A stretch of DNA of 64,000 nt, taken from assembly GCF_051020955.1 (NCBI RefSeq), contig NC_135027.1:248001-312000 (forward strand). The letters are read 5' to 3'. The stretch's first letter is position 1, and each line of letters opens with the position of its first letter. A program made the position numbers and the translations under genes. The stretch is from Megalopta genalis. Taxonomy: Eukaryota; Arthropoda; Insecta; Hymenoptera; Halictidae. This document shows positions 11,605 through 23,985 of this stretch, piece after piece. Below the pieces are notes generated by a model. It worked only from the letters and a program-made list of their open reading frames with translations, did not search any database and had not been told where the DNA came from.

Positions 11605-12260
11605 ACGGGCTAGGAAAAAATTCTCGGCCTCGGGAAGAAAATTCTGCAATCAAACAGATCATTCAATAATCTGGAAAATAATTGTGCAGCTCGTAGAAAA
11701 ATCGTGGAAAAAATGTAGAACCCAGAAGATGATAGAATCTAGAAAATCTTACACGCTTGTGAACGAATTATGGAGTCGAATAAAAAATTGTATCGGCTGG
11801 GAAAACAATCCGAGGCTCGGGAAAAAAATTTCTGCAATCTACAGGAACATTGAATAATCTGGAAAATAATTATGCAGCTTGTAGAAAAATCGTGGAAAAA
11901 ATTTAGAACCTAGAAGATGATAGAATCTGGAAAATCTTACACGCTTGTGAACGAATTGTGGAGTCGAATAAAAAATTCTACAGACTAGGAAAACAATCCG
12001 AGGCTCCGGAAAAAATTTCTGCAATCTACAGGAACACTGAATAACTTAGAAAAAAATTGTAGAGCTTGTAAAAAAATGGCAGGGTCCAGGAAAAATATAT
12101 AAATTCCACAAGATTCTCGAATCTAGAAAAATCTTACACAACTCAACAAAAATTATGGACCTAAATAAAAAATTCAAGGGTTCAGAAAAAAATTGTAGGC
12201 TCTTCGTTAAGACCGTAGGACCTTGAAAAAAATATATAGAGCCGATGAAAAAATCGTGGT
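11605..12260. repeat. Tandem repeat, ~187-bp unit, about 3.5 copies
   Basis: The marker AATAATCTGGAAAATAATT recurs at 11665 and 11853, and as a diverged form near 12040. Each unit carries GTAGAAAAATCGTGGAAAAA, GATAGAATCTAGAAAATC and CTTACACGCTTGTGAACGAA. The last copy is strongly diverged. The array is purine-rich on the plus strand. Confidence 0.88.
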
Positions 12261-15200
12261 GCCGAGGGGAACAAGATTAATCGAAGCGCAGTGGTCGCCG
12301 AGCTAATTTAATGGAAAATTGGCGAGGAGGGGAAAGATGGTGTCAGGTAGATTAATCGGAAAGGTGACTAAGGCCTAGGGTAACCATGCTGCGGCCCTGG
12401 GTCCATCGGGAAAGCTGCTACCAGCAGAACGTGTGCCCGAGTGAATGGCATAGCGCGAGTATCGGCAGCCGCGGTGATAATTAGCAGCGTGGAATTCGAC
12501 GGGGACACGGTGGGGCACGCGCCTCTCGCTCTGCTTGAATAAAACGAGGAAATGTGTCTTCTGTTGTGCGTTACCGGCCATGAATATTCATCGGGCATTA
12601 TTATTCGATCTTCCGAGGATCGAGTAGTCGATCCGAGCTGACGTATCAATCAAGAAATTCGCCGTAAACGTCGTCCAGCGTCTTTTTCCCTGTATTTGCG
12701 CGATAGGCGGGCTGCGATTACGTTATTAAGACCGCAAGTTGTATCGTTATAAAAGACCTTGTTGTCTCTCTGTCTCGGTAATATTTAATCGAGACTATAA
12801 CTATAACTATATCTTGAGAATTAAAGTGAATCATGCTGCTATTCAATTCTGGAAGATGTCCAGTTGTTAGCTCGTCTGCAGTCTGTCCAAGTTATTTACT
12901 TATTTATTTATTCTTCTACGGAAATAACTCATTGATATAGGAGGAAGTAATAAATTTGATCATGGAAAATATTGCCCGCTAGCTAGAAAAGCTATAATTA
13001 GAAGTGTCATCACGCTTTGAATGAGTCAGTTGAGGACGCAAGAAAATATCCAAAGTGGCGCCGAAAGAATTATCGTATTTTCTTTTATCTTGTTCCGGCA
13101 AGAAAAATCGCAGGTCGGAGCAAAGGTCTCTTTTTGGGTCGCAAGATTGCGCGGGAGTTAAAAAGAAAGCAGAATCTTTGTGGGACGGTCGTGTTTGATT
13201 TGCGATTATAGGATTCCAGCAAGTGGCACCCATCAAGTGGTACGAGCCACATGTTTTATTCGGTCGGACGCCCAAGTAGATAATGGCTGCCACAGTCAGA
13301 CCGAACGAGCCCGACCTAATTCGCGGTTAGATTACTTAATCCGCAGTCGGTCCGCGGCGACACGCGTCACGGGTATTCTCTTTATCGTCGAATAGGTATA
13401 ATGAACTCTAACAAGCGTGACCGACGAATTTGAATTACGGTTCAATTGCGCGCTGTCGGGGTTTCGCGAAAACGATTCGCCCGCCAGAACTTTCTAGACG
13501 CGTGGACTTAATCGCGGGACCAAGAACTTTATCCGAACTTTATCTCTTCGAAAATATAGCTTTTTCCAATAATAAACCGTTATCGTCGGTGATGATCTTC
13601 TCGCAGAACTTCATGCAAAACGGAAATTGTGCGCAGTCACTGCAAGATCCGAGAGCTTAACAGACATTTATTTCTATTTTTAATAATTTCAGTGAGATGG
13701 ACACAATACAGTACGAGTACTCGTTGAGCAGATGTTAACGCAATCGCATCGCAGATCGTTTAAATTGTCCGACGCCGAGTGCGCGCGTACTAAATCAGCC
13801 ATCGAACGCGAAATGAATGCGACAAGAAACCAACAAAGTCGTTCGAACCGCGGCATAAATCTCTCTTAGGTACCGTGCAAGCTGAATCGATTGACTCCTA
13901 ACATTATCGTGCAGCAAAAACGCGGTTCAGAGTTCGTATCTTTTACGAACTGCCCCTCTTCTTTCGGTGTAACGGAAAGTGCAGCTGCAGTTCATTCATA
14001 GTCGATGCATATCGTAGATCCTGTCAGCAATTTCTCAAAAATTTTCCAGGACGATCTAATTTCTCTCAGTTGCACGATTTGCGAAATAAGCTGTAGGATT
14101 ATCTATCAGTATTTTCATGATCGATTCACAGATCATTTCGATGCGGTTTTATTAATTGTACGACACACGATGCTCTGTCCTATTCTCTTTGTAAAAGTTC
14201 CCTGAGCGATGCAACCTTCTTCATTCATGCAATCTGCAAGCTAAACTATAAAAAGTGCTTTCGACACTTCGACTACCACGACAGCAACCTCAAAAATTGT
14301 ACATGTTTAAAGCGTATTATTTAATCAAATTTAAATTGCAAAATTAAGTGGTATTACATCGATCACTTTTCCAACATTCTTACGTTTCGCGTAAATCAAA
14401 TTGGAAAGATACAAATAGCTTAGCTTAAAAATTAATTTTCAAAGCAGTGCAAATAATTCCGTCACCCATATATGAGCAGCAGTCAAAGCGTTAGGCTTCA
14501 CATTTGCGATTCACGCGTGCGGTATAAACATCTCGAGCATTCTAATTAATTCTTCGATGCGCGAGGCATCGTCCGACAGATTGATCTCTTCAGAGACGCC
14601 ATCAGCGATGCCTAAAAAGAATTCAGAGGCACCGAGACCCCGTCAGCGGTCCTCGAAAAATCGGCAAGCCAATGGAAATTTCGCTTATCGTTTCGAGGTG
14701 CATCGTCGGCCGCAAGGCCCCTCTCGGGCCACTTCTGCGGCACAGATCCGCCGGCCAACCGGTCGCAACGACAGATTTGTCAACGGCGTTCGGCAGCGCG
14801 GTCGGCATTCGAAAATCGGCTTCGGGGAGACGTCTCGGCTCGGCTTCGTCGTAATTGCGCAACCCGGCATTCCGGAGGACGATGTACCGCGAGGACGCGT
14901 GTGGAAACACCCCGGCCACGTGAGAGCCGTCCGATCGTTTTCTGGGCCATGGTCGACACTCGAATTCCCCGATGCTGCGACCGCCTCCTCCCGTTTCTGG
15001 CCGATCGGCGCTTTCTCGGGAAAGGATCGGCTTTCCGGCCGCTTTCGATCCGCCCCGGCCGCGAGCAAATCCTTGAACGTCCGAGGAAAAAGAATCGGGC
15101 CCCGTCGCTTCTGCGTTGGAAACCGACGACGCGGCACTCATCTCTCATTCAAAGACTGTAGATCTTATGTAGATTCGCTGAAACACTTCGACGATCTGCG

Positions 15201-17216
15201 TGGAGATTACGCGATTTAATGCGACGCATTATTTTCTCACGTCGATTCAGTTTCTATGCGAGTCTTTCCATGATCCCGCGGATTTTCCGTTGCTTGAGAA
15301 TGCTTGTTTTATTTGGAGCTTGAGGTGCAAAATTGCTGACTCTAGGCTCCAGTTTTGAGACGAAAATGTGTTCGACCTGTTGGAATCTCTTTGTAAAGTG
15401 TATATGTTACTGTAATTGTACCGTATGTGTCTGATTTGTCTTCATATTTTTTTATTTAAACGGAATGCTTTTATAATATATATCATTTAATAAGGAATAT
15501 CAAAGTATACATATAGGAACTTTGCTGTTTTCGACAATTATACTGGTCATAAAGAAATGGTTTAAAAAGAATGTATACTGATTATATGATATTCTTTATG
15601 AAATTCTTTATTAATTGTTTAGACGGACTCCTAAATTTTTGGACATATTTTTGAACAAAGTTATCCCCTATACTTCGACGAGTCTGACTCGTTATAAAGA
15701 TTCCTAATAATAACAGGTTAAGTATGAATATGATTTCCGTCTTAAAAGAATGAAATAACATTCATAATCTATAAATCGAATAAAAAATAAATAATGAATA
15801 TTATTCCGTTGCTTCAAGCCGAATTAAAATTCTGTTTCCTTTCTCGTCGGCATTTAAGCGTTCAAGTAAACGCATGCAAGCGATAAATACAAATTTCGTA
15901 TAGATAACGGCATAACAGGTGCTTCTGCTAGATTTATGCTCCCTGTTTCACGGTTGAGACATTGTTCGAACGTTTCATAAACTGTCGCAGCAATTATTAT
16001 GGAAGGCAGACCGTGTACGAAGAGAATCGTTAAAAAGATATGGGTAGGCTGGCAACAAAGAGTACTATGAAAAATAAAGGAATGGTATCTACAAGACAAC
16101 TTCAACACGCCCGTCGCATTTCTATTGCCGCGTCAGTGCCAATTAGCACCGGGAAAATGCTCGAGCGTGCAGCAACGCGACAGGAAGAACCATTTTCAGA
16201 GCATTTTCGCGATAGCTGATCCGACAATTGTTCCCACCTGATTATCGAGCGTGTTTCCTAATCAACGATTGTTACACCGTTCGCGCTAATAGTATTACCA
16301 CACACCTGGCCGTTTCATAATTGGATTCGAAACGGCGGCGCATCGTCATGCAACAGTCGCTGCAACGATACGATCTAATCAGTCGACCGGCGTTAATAAA
16401 GAAAGGAGTCTTAAGTTCACAAAGAACGATTGTTGCACGGCCGTGCGCGCCCGCTTCGGTTTCCCTCGATAATGCTTCCCTATTTGCGGGCTTTCGGCCG
16501 TTCATTAAATGCCCGCGAACCTACGGTCGTCGATTTTGTGAAATTTCTACGTGGAACGATGACTAAGCCGAACGTAATCCGGAGAAATCCCTTGGAGGAA
16601 GAACGCGTGCTATTCGAAACTGGCGTTGCGACAACGAACGAGAATCAGAATGGGTCTTAACGATTTCGGTTGCGTCAGATTTTTCGGCCTTTATCTGCAG
16701 TTCGCCTTTGCGCGATCTCGTTTGCTTTCCAAATTGTTCGAAATGTGCAACACGAATGAGTAATCGTCTGCTTTCATCTACTTTCCTAGCTGACCGTCGG
16801 CTGGTTAGGCTAATTCGCGGGAGACATTCGCGAAGAACCGGGTGTTAAATGGAAACGCGTTTCCTGTTTTACTAATTTCATTCTCGTCTAATTGCCATTA
16901 ATTAAATTCCACGTTGCGCTTTCCTCGAATCGCGCATTCCTTATCACCTGCCGTCGCACCGTTGATTAATCAGCAAATTGCGGTTCGCAACGTCCCTAGG
17001 ATATTGAGCGAACGTCAAACGAGAAAGTAAAAACAACACGGTCTAAAATTATTTCTAATAACCACGAAAGAAACGTCAATTACATTTAATCCCGCGCAGT
17101 GTTTTATTGCATAACACTGTGCTTTTCTTCATAACTGTGATTCATTTGCCAATTGAAGTTCTCGGTGTCCCTAACCGTAGTTGAATGAACAAAAAATGAG
17201 CGACTGAAAATATGTA
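12261..17216. other. Intron 1 segment with a GC-rich multi-frame open island at 14.56-15.22 kb
   Basis: A 220-codon plus-strand frame (14557-15219) coincides with three minus-strand frames of 122-172 codons. The proteins are Arg/Ser/Pro-rich and low in recognisable motif. Simultaneous opening of several frames on both strands is what stop-poor GC-rich DNA gives, so no CDS is called. The remainder shows nothing recognisable. Confidence 0.5.
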
Positions 17217-17596
17217 TACAGGATGTCCCAAAAATGTCTCGCAATCCGAAAGTGGGGGATTCAAATGAGGTCATTTGAAGCAACTTTTTCCTCAGCGAAA
17301 ATGCAATCCGCGGTTTTGTTTACGAGTTATTAACGAAAAACAGTGACCAATGAGAGACGAGATCAGCTGGCGCGAGACGGCCGAGCCAATGAACAAATAA
17401 GCCGGAACTGGGCTCCGTGCGCTCGTTGGCTGGTCTACCTCACGTCAGCCGAGCTCGCTTCTCATTGGTCAGTGTTTTTCGTTAATAACTCGTAAACGAA
17501 GCCACGGATTGCATTTTCGCTAAGGAAAAAGTTGCTTCAAATGACCTCAGAAATGCCCTACTTTCCGATTGAGAGACATTTTTGGGACAGCCTGAA
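17217..17596. mobile_element. Foldback element A, copy 2
   Basis: Starts TA-CAGGATGTCCCAAAAATG and ends TTTTTGGGACAGCCTG-AA. The interior has the family's GAAGCAACTTTTTCC, GAGTTATTAACGAAAAACA and CCAATGAGAG blocks and their complements. The right flanking dinucleotide is AA instead of TA, so it has been altered since insertion. Confidence 0.86.
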
Positions 17597-17654
17597 TACC
17601 TGCCAACAGCTGAGTATTATTTTAGCGTATTTTTATGCACCGTCTTCGTCGATC

Positions 17655-17852
17655 TACAGTAAATTCTCCCTAATTTTCCTTCAGCTTGTAAACAGAAATG
17701 GAGACGATTATTCGAGCCTTGCACCTCGTTTTTATAATTGTCGACAATCGACAACTACAAAAATGAGCCACGAGACTCCAATAATCGTATCTCTTCCCAA
17801 ATTGTCCATTTTTGTTTACAAGCTGAAGAAAAATTGTGGAGAATTTACTGTA
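17655..17852. mobile_element. Foldback element B, copy 2
   Basis: 198 bp with TA on both sides. The ends are CAGTAAATTCTCCCTAATTT and the complement GGAGAATTTACTG. The arms carry AATTGTCCATTTTTGTTTAC and GATTATTCGAGCCTTGCA. This is the 'AAATTC' end subtype. It lies 58 bp from foldback A copy 2. Confidence 0.85.
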
Positions 17853-19737
17853 TTCGGATTTACGCTGATAATTTTACTTAATTTATTTATCTCTCCGGGT
17901 AAAAGCCCATTTTTCACAACACGGAACTAAGAACTAATATTAATACAATGGAGAATCTGCGAATCAGCGATTTAGGTGTATAATTTATGTGAACAATCTG
18001 ATCAAGACGAGCATAAATCTTCGCGCACCCAACGCCTTTTCCCGATCCAATTTACGTATCGAGCATAATTTCCAGCGAAATTGCACGTCGCTCTCTGTTA
18101 CATGGACACCTTTTTACACCCGAATTATACCGCATAATCGAGACTTCCCGGGGAAATCATCGGTCGATCCACGAATCAGGTGACACAAATGTCTAATCCC
18201 ATTTCGTGTTTGCGCAACGGGCTAGAAAGCGTCCGGGGCTGGCGACAAATCATCGGTCGAGGTTCGACGATCGCTCAACCGATGCGTTAAATCGCGCGTC
18301 CGGATCACGGTGGGGGAGAGCAAGGATCGTTGCACTTAGCCGATCGCCGTGGAAAATCGCATCGCCGGCGGAACCGGCGTCGTTTCAATTAGATCGACCG
18401 ACGGTCGATCCCGGGGCGAGACTAATCGATCCTTGCGGTCGGGTTTCATGGTTTCTTCCGCGGGTAAAAGTTTCCGGGGCTCCGCCGTCGAGCGGAGAAC
18501 TTTTTTCCCCCGAAACCAGACAGACTTTCTTTCGATCGCGAGCCCGGAACCCCGTCCCGCGACGCCGTGGATCGCCTGTAAAATGATAATTACTCCCGGA
18601 ATCGATCGATCCAGCTGATCCGAACGGTGCAGGAGAGTGCAGTGGTCCGCGATAAGCTTTTGTTAGCCGGCCATTCCGGTCGAGTCACGAACGACACGGT
18701 TTTCTGTCGCTGTTAGAGGCAGATGGATCGGCCGGCTGTTATCTAAGAGGATCGCGATCCGAAAACACGTACGTCGCGACCGGTTACGCGCCGTGACTCT
18801 CGATTGATCGAATCGCAGACGATTTAGTCGCGCGGGACGACATTCGAGCACGTACGTCCCATATCGATTGACCTTCAGCCGCGTATTGCGAGGTTCGAGA
18901 CCGCTACCCTATCGATATCGGCAACCCCTTTTTCGTCTCTCCGTCGACGGTCGATCGATTAATCTTGCAGCTGTTTAATAATAGTAATAATAATTATATA
19001 AATATTAAGTAAATCTCGTCGAACGAATAAACTATTTTTGTTTGACGAGATTAACGAGATTAACTTGTTACACGATAAAAAGGTACAATAACAACCGAGC
19101 AGAGTGCAAACAGAGAGGAAAAAGAGAAAGAGAAATTTTATGCATTTATGAAACAAAATTACTCGATGAAAAATGCAAAATAGAAGAAACATTTATACAA
19201 TTTCAAAATATTATTGCGTTAACGGCGACTCAGAACATGTAGGGAAACGTATTCGGACTGATTTGCCCCGGGTGAATTATAATTAATTGATTCAATTACG
19301 TTGAATACCGTAACGTAAGATACGATTATTATTCCTGTTATCTAATTCGGTCACGTAACCTTCGTTCATTTGTTTTACTCGGTATACCGTCCTTCCGCAT
19401 TCCTCCTTTCTTCCTTCCTCGTGCCTTCGCTCGTTAACGCTCACGTGCATTAATTAGTATTAACTCTAACACTGCTCCTTGTAACTCTGCTCCTGTTTAC
19501 CGAAAGCGCAGCTATTACAGCACGTTATTATCTTACTCGTTGTACAACGTAATCTGCGTACAACTAAACACGCTATAATCGGGTCTAAATTCGAGAGATC
19601 TGAAGCATCTTTTATTGCAATTGTTCCTTTGTATGGCTCTGTCACCCGGATAATAGTTCTGATTCATTTCGTACTATTATTAGTGCTGCGAGAAAAATCA
19701 CACTCGCAAGCGGATATTGTTAGACATTTTCTGACGA
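17853..19737. other. Intron 1 segment: nothing recognised
   Basis: A CpG-rich block rich in ATCGATCG words (18.2-18.95 kb) is followed by AT-rich sequence. No supported feature. Confidence 0.55.
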
Positions 19738-19843
19738 GTTCGAGATTCGTTTTTATAGTTACCGATTGTCGACAATTATAAAAACTAATTGCAAGGATAT
19801 TTTTGTGCAGAATCCGAGCGTCAATTAGGGAGAATTTACTGTA
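19738..19843. mobile_element. Foldback element B, copy 3 (fragment)
   Basis: The right portion is retained: central CGTTTTTATAGTTACCGATTG stem, GAGCGTCAATTAGGGAGA and the end AATTTACTG-TA. The left arm is missing and there is an internal deletion after GCAAGG. Confidence 0.78.
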
Positions 19844-21794
19844 ATCATAAGTTTGAAAATTTGATGTGTCCAGAATCGATAATTCTGTGACTGTGAGGAA
19901 ATACATACGCCACATTTTCAACAAATTTAAGATTATTTATTTATCCATTTATTTATTTATTTATTGTATATATACAGGAAATTACCCATCACTTATACAA
20001 TTACGAGAAGAGAAAGAAATTATTGCATTAATTGAACCGTAGCAAAATAGCAAAAAATATCGCGAAAAGAAGTTCTATGCACTCAAAAAAGAAAAACGAT
20101 GCATTTTCTCGGAAGTGAAAACATGTGACATCCTTGCAACAACAAAAATTACGCGAAGATTTTAAGCAAATTAGCATCAACGTGGAAAATCGTAATGCAG
20201 AGTCGAAAGCGGGGAGTAATCGAGCGATCAGACAGATTCACGTCGCGGACGGCTTGCACGACGAAATCGGCTCGCATAATTACTGCCATAAGGCGCGGGT
20301 CAAGCCTTAACCTTGGCTCGAATCCGATTCATCGTGTGCAATTGGTCGGCATGGATCTCGATCGTGACTGTCATCATAATCGCGTTCGACGGCCGCGCAG
20401 CTCGAGTCTCGACCTTCGTATTTTCGCAATCTGGATTTCCCTCCGCCCAAGAATCGATTTTCTCGTTGCGCAATTGTTCCGTGACACGGGGCATTTTTGT
20501 TATCATAAACAGGGGAACGACGGTCCAGCGGCGACGATCTTGTGACACGCGTCGCTCTGCACCGTGCAATTTAATTCTCGCGTGCATCTAAAGTCCACCG
20601 GCTCGACGATTGCAGGAGAAAGGTGTTGCACCCGGCTGCATTACGTTCGACATATTTTTGTTTTTGCACATCTTTGTTCTTTCGTAACGGCGGCGTTTCG
20701 TAATATAACGGAGCAGGCTAGAAATCATTCATTTGAATGGGTAATTGTTTCCGCGACTGCCCGCGTTTAGAGTGTTACGAGCACGTGGTAACATTCGCGT
20801 TAACTTTGCAGGAACGTGGGACAATAGCCGATGTTTCTTTATATAAAATCATCGAATAGCCAGCTCGCGATCGCTTCCGCGGAACATAAAGCTATACGTG
20901 TAATTTAATAACAAATAATTTGCCTGTAAGGGAAACACTTTCTTCCGGCAATCAAATAAATTCAATTAAATTGGTAAACCGCGGATCGTAAAAAAAGAGA
21001 CACGTACTGCAAGAATTGTTCAGCAATTTAAATAATTGAAAATCGCGGTCAAAATCGCTTTTTCTCGGAATATCGGATAGGGTTCACGAATTCGTAACAG
21101 CGTTTTATCGACGATACGTTATCAATCGTCGATCAACGGCATCGAAAACGCTCCGCGCGGCAGGCGTGATGTTACGTTCGGATACGGTCGCGGACTTACG
21201 TGTCTTTTAGTTTTTATAACAATCTGACGTTATCGCGTCGCATAAAATATGCATATTTATAGCGGTTGGTGCAACAATCAAGGCTACGTTACCCAATGCC
21301 GGCGATAATCGGTATCTGGAACCGTGCGTAGGGGAAAAGTACTCGGTGAAAATGTGATTTCCCGATCCGCGAAATTCTCTGCCGCGGAGAGCGAAGCCGA
21401 TTCTGCCGATCATTTCGCAATGATCTAGAGAGCTATTATCCGGCGAACGGAAGGTTGAAAAGACGCGTGGAAAGGCTCCGAGCGATTTTTCTGCCGGTTG
21501 CACAATCATAGTTCCCGTTTAATTTTCTATTCGAGCAAACATGTTTTTGCCCGCCGTTTTTTCCCCCTCAGTTCCAGTATTATAAACGCACAAAACAGCG
21601 TCTGCTCGACGGGAAAAACGAGGAACGAAGGGAAATCAGTTGCTGAGAATAGAGCGCGAGTGGTTCGCCAGGAAAAACCGATTCCTAGGGTCCGGAGGCG
21701 CGAACCGGCGACTTCCTCGATTCGTTCGCTCGCATCTCCGATGATCGGGGCCTGTACTTTGACCCTGGTCACCATCGGCGCGGCCTCGAGCCGC
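19844..21794. other. Intron 1 segment: nothing recognised
   Basis: Includes a short ATTTATTTATTTATT run near 19931-19963 and otherwise unique-looking sequence with only short overlapping frames. Confidence 0.55.
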
Positions 21795-22642
21795 ACGATT
21801 ACCAACAACCACGCATAGATCGAGCAGCGAGATTTGCGTCATGTCTCTTGAAACGACGCGCTGCACCGACCGGCCATTTATTCGCATGGAATAGCCGATC
21901 CTCGCCGAAATCCTCGTTTCAACGCCGTAAATTTCTCGGACTTTTCTAACGCGCCTGCTCGCCCATAAGTCCCCTGGAATTCGATTTTATTCGCCGTAGG
22001 ATTCGAAGAAATGCGAGAAGAACTTCTCCGGCTCGTTCAATTACCTAATTACAGCCGTCAGGTTCGCGTCCGAATTGTACGATTACCAACAACCACGCGT
22101 AGATCGAGCCGCGAGATTTGCGTCATGTCCCTTGAAACGACGCGCTGCACCGACCGCCCATTTGTCCGCATGGAATAGCCGATCCTCGCCGAAATCCCCG
22201 TTTCAACGCCATAAATTTCTCGGACTTTTCTAACGCGCCTGCTCGCCCATAAGTCCCCTGGAATTCGATTTTATTTGCCGTAGGATCCGAAGGAATGCGA
22301 GAAGAACTTCTCCGGCTCGTTCAATTGTCTAATTACAGCCGTCAGGTTCGTCCGAATTGTACGATTACCAACAACCACGCGTAGATCGAGCCGCGAGATT
22401 TGCGTCATGTCCCTTGAAACGACGCGCTGCACCGACCGGCCATTTGTTCGCATGGAATAGCCGATCCTTGCCGAAATCCCCGTTTCAAATCCACAAATTT
22501 CTCAGACTTTTCTAACGCGCCTGCTCGCCCATAAGTCCCCTGAAATTCGATTTTATTTGCCGTAGGATCCGAAGGAATGCGAGAAGAACTTCTCCGGCTC
22601 GTTCAATTGTCTAATTACAGCCGTCAGGTTCGTCCGAATTGT
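21795..22642. repeat. Tandem repeat, ~283-bp unit, 3 complete copies
   Basis: Copies start at ACGATTACCAACAACCACG at 21795, 22079 and 22361, and the next ACGATT at 22643 marks the end. Unit lengths are 284, 282 and 282 bp. Identity is high by eye, with scattered substitutions and a 2-bp indel (GTTCGCGTCC against GTTCGTCC). Copies 2 and 3 are closest to each other. Short minus-strand frames repeat with the units and are not genes. Confidence 0.95.
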
Positions 22643-23393
22643 ACGATTTCACGTGGAAACGCGGACAAACGGAATATTTATGCGCGCAGAATTTTTTTCG
22701 GAAGCCCTCCGACGCACAAACAAATCGGAGACGATCGCGCCGGTTCGACTTCCTTATTAGCATAGCCTCGCGGCCGGCGTGTTTGTATTACAAGAACCCT
22801 GCCGCGGCAAAAAGGCTAATAATAGCCAACAATAATACGTGTGTTAACATAACAAACGATGCGTTCAAGAGCACTCATGAATATTACCCATCTCCGGTAA
22901 TCCCCGATCCGGTCAACTTATAACCGGAGTCGACATAAATCTCGCCACGGCGGTTCGTCGCCGCGTTTCCGCCATAATTGCCGTCGTTTAGCAATTAATC
23001 TCTGCCAATCATCGTCTGTGATGGAAATCCACGAATCGAACGGAACCTATTAGCATCGCGGCGGCAAGTAATTCACAGGTTTCATACATGTCGACGCGCG
23101 TCTGTCTGTAATTACAACATAATCAACGAACTTCTGCGTGACCAGTTTTCAATGCTCCATTATGCCCATGGAGCATTGCAATTATTAAACTGCAGATCTT
23201 TATGCAAAATACAGATCGTCGACGATTTGCATCGATTGCAAGATCGCAAGAACGGTTAAACAGGCGTGCACTCTGCACGTCACCGCTTTTTATTTCGTCT
23301 AATCACTTTCGCCGCGAAACGCGTAGGATTTCCAGTGAAATTATTATATTATTATATTAAGTATTATATACTTGTATATAATACTTGTATATA

Positions 23394-23762
23394 TACTGGG
23401 TGTACCAAAAATGTCTCGCAATCCGGGAATGGAAGATTCCTGAGGTCATTTGAAGCAACTTTTTCCTTTGCGAAAATTTTCTCCGAGGCTTCGTTTACGA
23501 GTTATTAACGAAAAACACTGACCAATAAGAGGCGAGCTCGGCTGGCGCGCTGCGGCCCAGCTAACGAGTGCAGAGAGCCCAGTTCCGCTCATTGGCTCGG
23601 CCGTCTCGCGCGAAATGATCTCGCTTCCGATTGGTCAGTGTTTTTCGTTAATAACTCGTAAACGAAGCCGCGGATTGCATTTTCGCTAAGGAAGAAGTTG
23701 CTTCAAATGACCTCAGGAATCCCCTACTTTCGGATTGCGAGACATTTTTGGGACACCCTGTA
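23394..23762. mobile_element. Foldback element A, copy 3
   Basis: TA-CTGGGTGTACCAAAAATG to TTTTTGGGACACCCTG-TA, 369 bp. It has the same internal blocks as copies 1, 2 and 4, with CCAATAAGAGGCGAG and its complement CGATTGGTC near the inner arms. Confidence 0.88.
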
Positions 23763-23800
23763 TAATTCGATAATGTATTTGTATACGATTACACCTCGAA

Positions 23801-23985
23801 TATAGGGTGTTCCATAATTACATTAACACTCGGAAACAGGTGATTCCTGAGATCATTTGAAGTAACATTTTCCTTCGCGAAAATGCAATCCGCGGCTTTG
23901 TTTACACGAATTATCAACGAAAACCAATGAAAGGCGAGCTCGGCCAAAGCTAGTCGGCCGAGCCAATCAGCGGATCTGTGTTTCG
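23801..23985. mobile_element. Foldback element A, half copy
   Basis: Only 38 bp after copy 3, a diverged left half begins AGGGTGTTCCATAATTACA. It continues with GAGATCATTTGAAGTAAC, TTTCCTTCGCGAAAATGC, TTTGTTTACACGAATTATC and CCAATGAAAGGCGAGC, then stops near the palindrome centre. The right arm is absent. Confidence 0.75.

Noticed and set aside
15492..15597. Imperfect hairpin (AAGGAATATCA...AGTATAC with GTATAC...TGATATTCTT) as a microRNA precursor
   Set aside because: The stem is short and interrupted, the loop is about 70 bp, and there is no other support.
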